A stretch of DNA of 36,109 bases from Bacteroidales bacterium. GTDB lineage: Bacteria > Bacteroidota > Bacteroidia > Bacteroidales > Azobacteroidaceae. The notes below the pieces were generated by a model. It worked only from the letters and a program-made list of their open reading frames with translations, was not told where the DNA came from and made no database searches. The translations under genes were made by a program, and so were the position numbers. The DNA lies in assembly GCA_003851245.1 (NCBI GenBank), contig BHEP01000028.1, positions 1 to 36,109 of the forward strand, in the 5' to 3' direction. Shown one piece after another: positions 33,335-36,109 of this stretch (the stretch's first letter is position 1; the number at the start of each line of letters is the position of its first letter).

Positions 33335-33381
33335 ACATCCTTTCAGTAATATTGTCCATCTTTTGCATGCTCAATATCCCT

Positions 33382-33389
33382 TATCTTTG
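33382..33389 (+). promoter_or_regulatory. -7 box for the sugar porter gene
   Basis: TATCTTTG is a perfect TAnnTTTG match. Only four bases lie between it and the ATG at 33394, so the mRNA is probably leaderless. TTTG at 33362-33365 is a possible -33 element but the spacing is short (16 bases). Confidence 0.55.
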
Positions 33390-33393
33390 CAGT

Positions 33394-34782
33394 ATGAAAA
33401 ATAGAAACTATCTTTTCCTCATCTCCTTGGTTTCTGCCATGGGAGGTTTGCTCTTCGGCTACGACTGGGTAGTTATTGGGGGAGCTAAGCCCTTTTACGA
33501 AGTATATTTCGATATTGCTGGCTCCGCCTCCATGCAAGGCTGGGTTATGGGCAGTGCCATTTTGGGATGTCTCTGTGGAGTGATGGTGTCGGGGAGTTTG
33601 TCGGAGCGCTTTGGCAGAAAGCCCCTCATGATTGTTGCGGCCTTTGTTTTTCTAGTATCTGCCATAGGCACGGGCATGGTCGATAGCGTCACCTGGTTTA
33701 TTGTTTATCGATTGGTGGGTGGTGTGGCTATAGGTATTGCATCCAATTTGTCGCCCATGTATATTGCCGAAGTATCCCCTTCTGCAATACGCGGACGTTT
33801 TGTATCGATTTACCAATTGGCAATAGTGCTGGGTATTTTGGGAGCCCAAGTAGCAAACTGGTTGATAGCCGACCCCATACTGGATGGCGAAAACATACTC
33901 GCCACATGGAATGGGCAGATGGGATGGCGCTGGATGTTTTGGGCAGAGACTCTTCCTGCTTTGGCATACTTCGTATTGGTGTTTTTTATTCCCGAAAGCC
34001 CTCGCTGGCTTGCCAATCAGCAACAATATGATAGGGCAGAGAAGATACTAACAAATATTGGGGGGGCAGACTATGCCAAGCAAGAAGTAGCGGCAATAAA
34101 GTTTGCGGCAGGCAGTAGTACCGAAAAAGGATCTTTCAAACAGTTGTGGGAAGGCAAGATGCTAAAAATTGTGGTGATAGGCATCGTCATTGCAGCCTTT
34201 CAGCAATGGTGTGGCATAAATGTAATATTCAACTATGCGCAGGAGATATTCTCTTCGGCAGGCTATGGGGTGTCGGACATACTGTTCAATATAATTATTA
34301 CGGGACTAACAAACGTAGTCTTTACATTTATAGGCATGTATACCGTCGACAAGCTAGGGCGCAGGGCCTTGATGGTATTCGGATCCATTGGTTTGGCATT
34401 TATTTATGCCCTGCTGGGTGCGTGTTTCTATTTTGAAATAAGAGGAATAGCCGTCTTACTATTGGTAATGGCAGCCATTGCTACCTATGCCATGACTCTG
34501 GCACCGATTACCTGGGTGGTATTGTCCGAAATATTTCCCAACAAAATAAGGGCTATGGCTATGGGGGTGGCTACATTTGCGCTGTGGACTGCCTGTTTTG
34601 TGCTTACCTATACCTTTCCCCTACTCAACAAAAGCCTAGGAGCTTCAGGAACCTTTTGGCTCTATGGTGTGGTCTGTTTGTTGGGCTTTGTGTTTATCAA
34701 AAAGAACCTGCCCGAAACAAAGGGCAAGTCCTTAGAACAAATAGAGAAAGAACTAACAACGCCCAAGCCTCTAGAACAGTAG
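33394..34782 (+). CDS. Sugar porter family MFS transporter
   Basis: The protein has 462 residues from ATG 33394; a TTG further up (33352) precedes the promoter box and is rejected. There are twelve predicted membrane helices. Sugar-porter signatures are visible. MGGLLFGYDWVVIGGA is helix 1. RFGRK follows helix 2. PESPRWL precedes the central loop and QQWCGINVIFNY is the QQ-x-G-x-N sugar site in helix 7. PETKGKSLEQIE ends the protein. It probably imports a hexose or pentose with protons. It precedes a DUF5107 gene by 134 bases, a pairing suited to glycan use. Its last 20 bases before the stop recur at 34828-34847. Confidence 0.94.
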   Translation: MKNRNYLFLISLVSAMGGLLFGYDWVVIGGAKPFYEVYFDIAGSASMQGWVMGSAILGCLCGVMVSGSLSERFGRKPLMIVAAFVFLVSAIGTGMVDSVTWFIVYRLVGGVAIGIASNLSPMYIAEVSPSAIRGRFVSIYQLAIVLGILGAQVANWLIADPILDGENILATWNGQMGWRWMFWAETLPALAYFVLVFFIPESPRWLANQQQYDRAEKILTNIGGADYAKQEVAAIKFAAGSSTEKGSFKQLWEGKMLKIVVIGIVIAAFQQWCGINVIFNYAQEIFSSAGYGVSDILFNIIITGLTNVVFTFIGMYTVDKLGRRALMVFGSIGLAFIYALLGACFYFEIRGIAVLLLVMAAIATYAMTLAPITWVVLSEIFPNKIRAMAMGVATFALWTACFVLTYTFPLLNKSLGASGTFWLYGVVCLLGFVFIKKNLPETKGKSLEQIEKELTTPKPLEQ

Positions 34783-34905
34783 GCTCCAAGGGTCTAGTGA
34801 CCTGCTCCAAGGGTCTAGTGAGCCTGTGCCCAAGCCTATAGAACAGTCGTCAGCATCGGATAGAACAAGCCGTCAACATCGGCTAGAATAAAAACTATAA
34901 AAACT
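34761..34905. repeat. Cluster of short direct duplications after the sugar porter gene
   Basis: Four nested repeats are visible. A 20-base unit at 34761-34780 recurs at 34828-34847 with one mismatch. gctccaagggtctagtga is perfect at 34783-34800 and 34804-34821. An 18-base unit at 34848-34865 recurs at 34871-34888 with two mismatches. A 10-base ataaaaacta-type unit is doubled near 34888-34905. They fill most of the gap before the DUF5107 gene, and no gene is seen in them. Confidence 0.85.
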
Positions 34906-34916
34906 ATAAAACAAAT

Positions 34917-36109
34917 ATGGAGACAATAACAGAATACCTCATACAAGCGAGGGTGCACAAAGAAGGTGAAGTGAAGGTATGGGAAGAAGATATAATGATT
35001 CCCACCTACGCCATTGGTGAAGAAGAGAAGAACCCTATTTTTCTCGAAAAGCGTGTGTATCAGGGTAGTACTGGATCAGTATATCCCTATCCTGTGGTAG
35101 AGAAAATATCCGATACCAAGCTCGACAAGCAATATCATGCCATCTTTTTGGAAAACTACTATATAAAGATTATGATACTCCCCGAACTTGGGGGGCGCCT
35201 ACATATGGCTTACGATAAGGTAAAACAACGACACTTTGTATACTACAATCAGGTAATCAAACCAGCATTGGTAGGACTCACAGGCCCCTGGATTTCTGGA
35301 GGAATTGAGTTCAACTGGCCGCAGCATCACCGCCCCAGCACCTTTCTGCCCACCGACTTTGCCATAGAAGAAAATGACGATCAGAGCATCACAGTATGGT
35401 GCAATGAGGTAGAACGAATGTTCAGAACCAAGGGCATGCAGGGCTTTACTCTCCATCCCGACAAAGCTTATTTGGAAATCAAGGTAAAGGTATATAACCG
35501 CACAGCATTTCCCCAAACCTTTCTGTGGTGGGCAAATCCTGCGGTGGTGGTCAATGATCACTACAAATCGGTGTTCCCTCCAGATGTGCATGCGGTGTTT
35601 GACCACGGCAAAAGAGCGGTGTCCAATTTCCCTATTGCCATTGGTGAATACTACAAACAAGACTATTCGGCAGGAGTAGATATTTCAAAATACAAGAATA
35701 TTCCTGTGCCTACCTCCTACATGGCAATTAAATCGAAGTACAACTTTGTGGGAGGCTATCAGGATGATTTGCAAGCTGGTCTATTGCATATTGCCAACCA
35801 CCACCTATCGCCAGGAAAGAAACAATGGACATGGGGAAATGGTGATTTTGGTATGGCTTGGGATCGCAACCTTACCGACGAAGATGGCCCCTACATCGAA
35901 CTGATGACGGGAGTCTATACCGACAACCAGCCCGATTTTGCATGGCTGCAGCCATACGAAGAGAAATCGTGGGTGCAATATTTTATGCCCTACTCTGAGG
36001 TGGGCTACGTTAAAAATGCAAGTAAGGATGCGCTTATTAACATAGAAATAACTGGAGACGAGGCTACTGTGATGCTATACACCACGGGCGTATTCAAAGA
36101 TCTAAGCAT
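34917..36109 (+). CDS. DUF5107 protein (partial, runs off the window)
   Basis: The 397 codons visible are open to the window edge. The start is ATG 34917 (ETITEYLIQARVHKEGEVKV). LENYYIKIMILPELGGRLHM, GGIEFNWPQHHRPSTF and LWWANPAVVVNDHYKSVFPP are the conserved DUF5107 segments. The fold of the family resembles galactose mutarotase / aldose epimerase-like beta-sandwiches. In complete proteins TPR repeats follow, which lie beyond the window here. There is no signal peptide, so it is predicted to be cytoplasmic. It sits behind a sugar porter on the same strand, suggesting a role in handling an imported sugar. The exact activity is unknown. Confidence 0.85.
   Translation, partial: METITEYLIQARVHKEGEVKVWEEDIMIPTYAIGEEEKNPIFLEKRVYQGSTGSVYPYPVVEKISDTKLDKQYHAIFLENYYIKIMILPELGGRLHMAYDKVKQRHFVYYNQVIKPALVGLTGPWISGGIEFNWPQHHRPSTFLPTDFAIEENDDQSITVWCNEVERMFRTKGMQGFTLHPDKAYLEIKVKVYNRTAFPQTFLWWANPAVVVNDHYKSVFPPDVHAVFDHGKRAVSNFPIAIGEYYKQDYSAGVDISKYKNIPVPTSYMAIKSKYNFVGGYQDDLQAGLLHIANHHLSPGKKQWTWGNGDFGMAWDRNLTDEDGPYIELMTGVYTDNQPDFAWLQPYEEKSWVQYFMPYSEVGYVKNASKDALINIEITGDEATVMLYTTGVFKDLS

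Noticed and set aside
33352-33393. TTG start giving 14 more residues to the sugar porter
   Set aside because: This stretch contains the TATCTTTG promoter box; the family start MKNRNYLFLI at 33394 is natural.
35199-35660. 153-codon minus-strand ORF
   Set aside because: Antisense shadow of the DUF5107 coding frame, which has clear family motifs.

Overview
The window looks like chromosomal DNA from a member of the Bacteroidota, most probably the order Bacteroidales. Three things point there. The gene content includes a DUF3078 protein, a lipoprotein alpha-2-macroglobulin, an AraC regulator, a GH43 enzyme and a DUF5107 protein next to a sugar porter. The DNA is AT-rich and shows no Shine-Dalgarno tracts. 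At least ten genes have a TAnnTTTG box upstream, which is the -7 element of the Bacteroidota primary sigma factor. No rRNA, tRNA, CRISPR array or complete insertion sequence was seen.

Layout. 1-3.1 kb: three glycosyltransferases (GT9, GT2, GT4), the end of a surface-polysaccharide cluster. 3.1-4.9 kb: a decayed pair, a small frameshifted ORF and an AlbA_2/HATPase gene with an in-frame TAG. 4.9-14.6 kb: DUF3078 protein, ychF, polysaccharide deacetylase, zinc-ribbon methyltransferase, polA, polyprenyl synthetase, DUF1287 protein and GH43. 14.8-20.4 kb: a giant alpha-2-macroglobulin. 20.4-23.2 kb: a scrap-yard of gene remnants around an intact AraC regulator and a short MBL-fold hydrolase. 23.2-28.6 kb: rfbD, prfC, leuS. 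28.6-29.3 kb: a lipoprotein-like remnant, an esterase remnant and a DUF2752 protein. 29.3-33.2 kb: rmuC, frameshifted near its 3' end, and a complete HpaII-type restriction-modification operon. 33.4 kb to the end: a sugar porter and the start of a DUF5107 gene.

The most notable signals concern the HpaII-like (CCGG) system. The last 55 bp spanning the 3' end of its endonuclease gene recur, 54/55 identical and inverted, 10 kb away at 20819-20873. The bases before that copy still resemble the endonuclease C-terminus, so it may be the ghost of a second HpaII locus. CCGG occurs only about 9 times by eye in 36 kb and never after 27.5 kb, against about 50 GGCC sites.

A second theme is decay by small events. 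Short tandem duplications of 11-23 bp occur at several places, and one 20-bp duplication shifts the frame of a nuclease-domain remnant. An AAA-ATPase-like relic carries an internal deletion. There are also two frameshifts and one nonsense codon. The window reads as core housekeeping genes interleaved with eroding accessory DNA.
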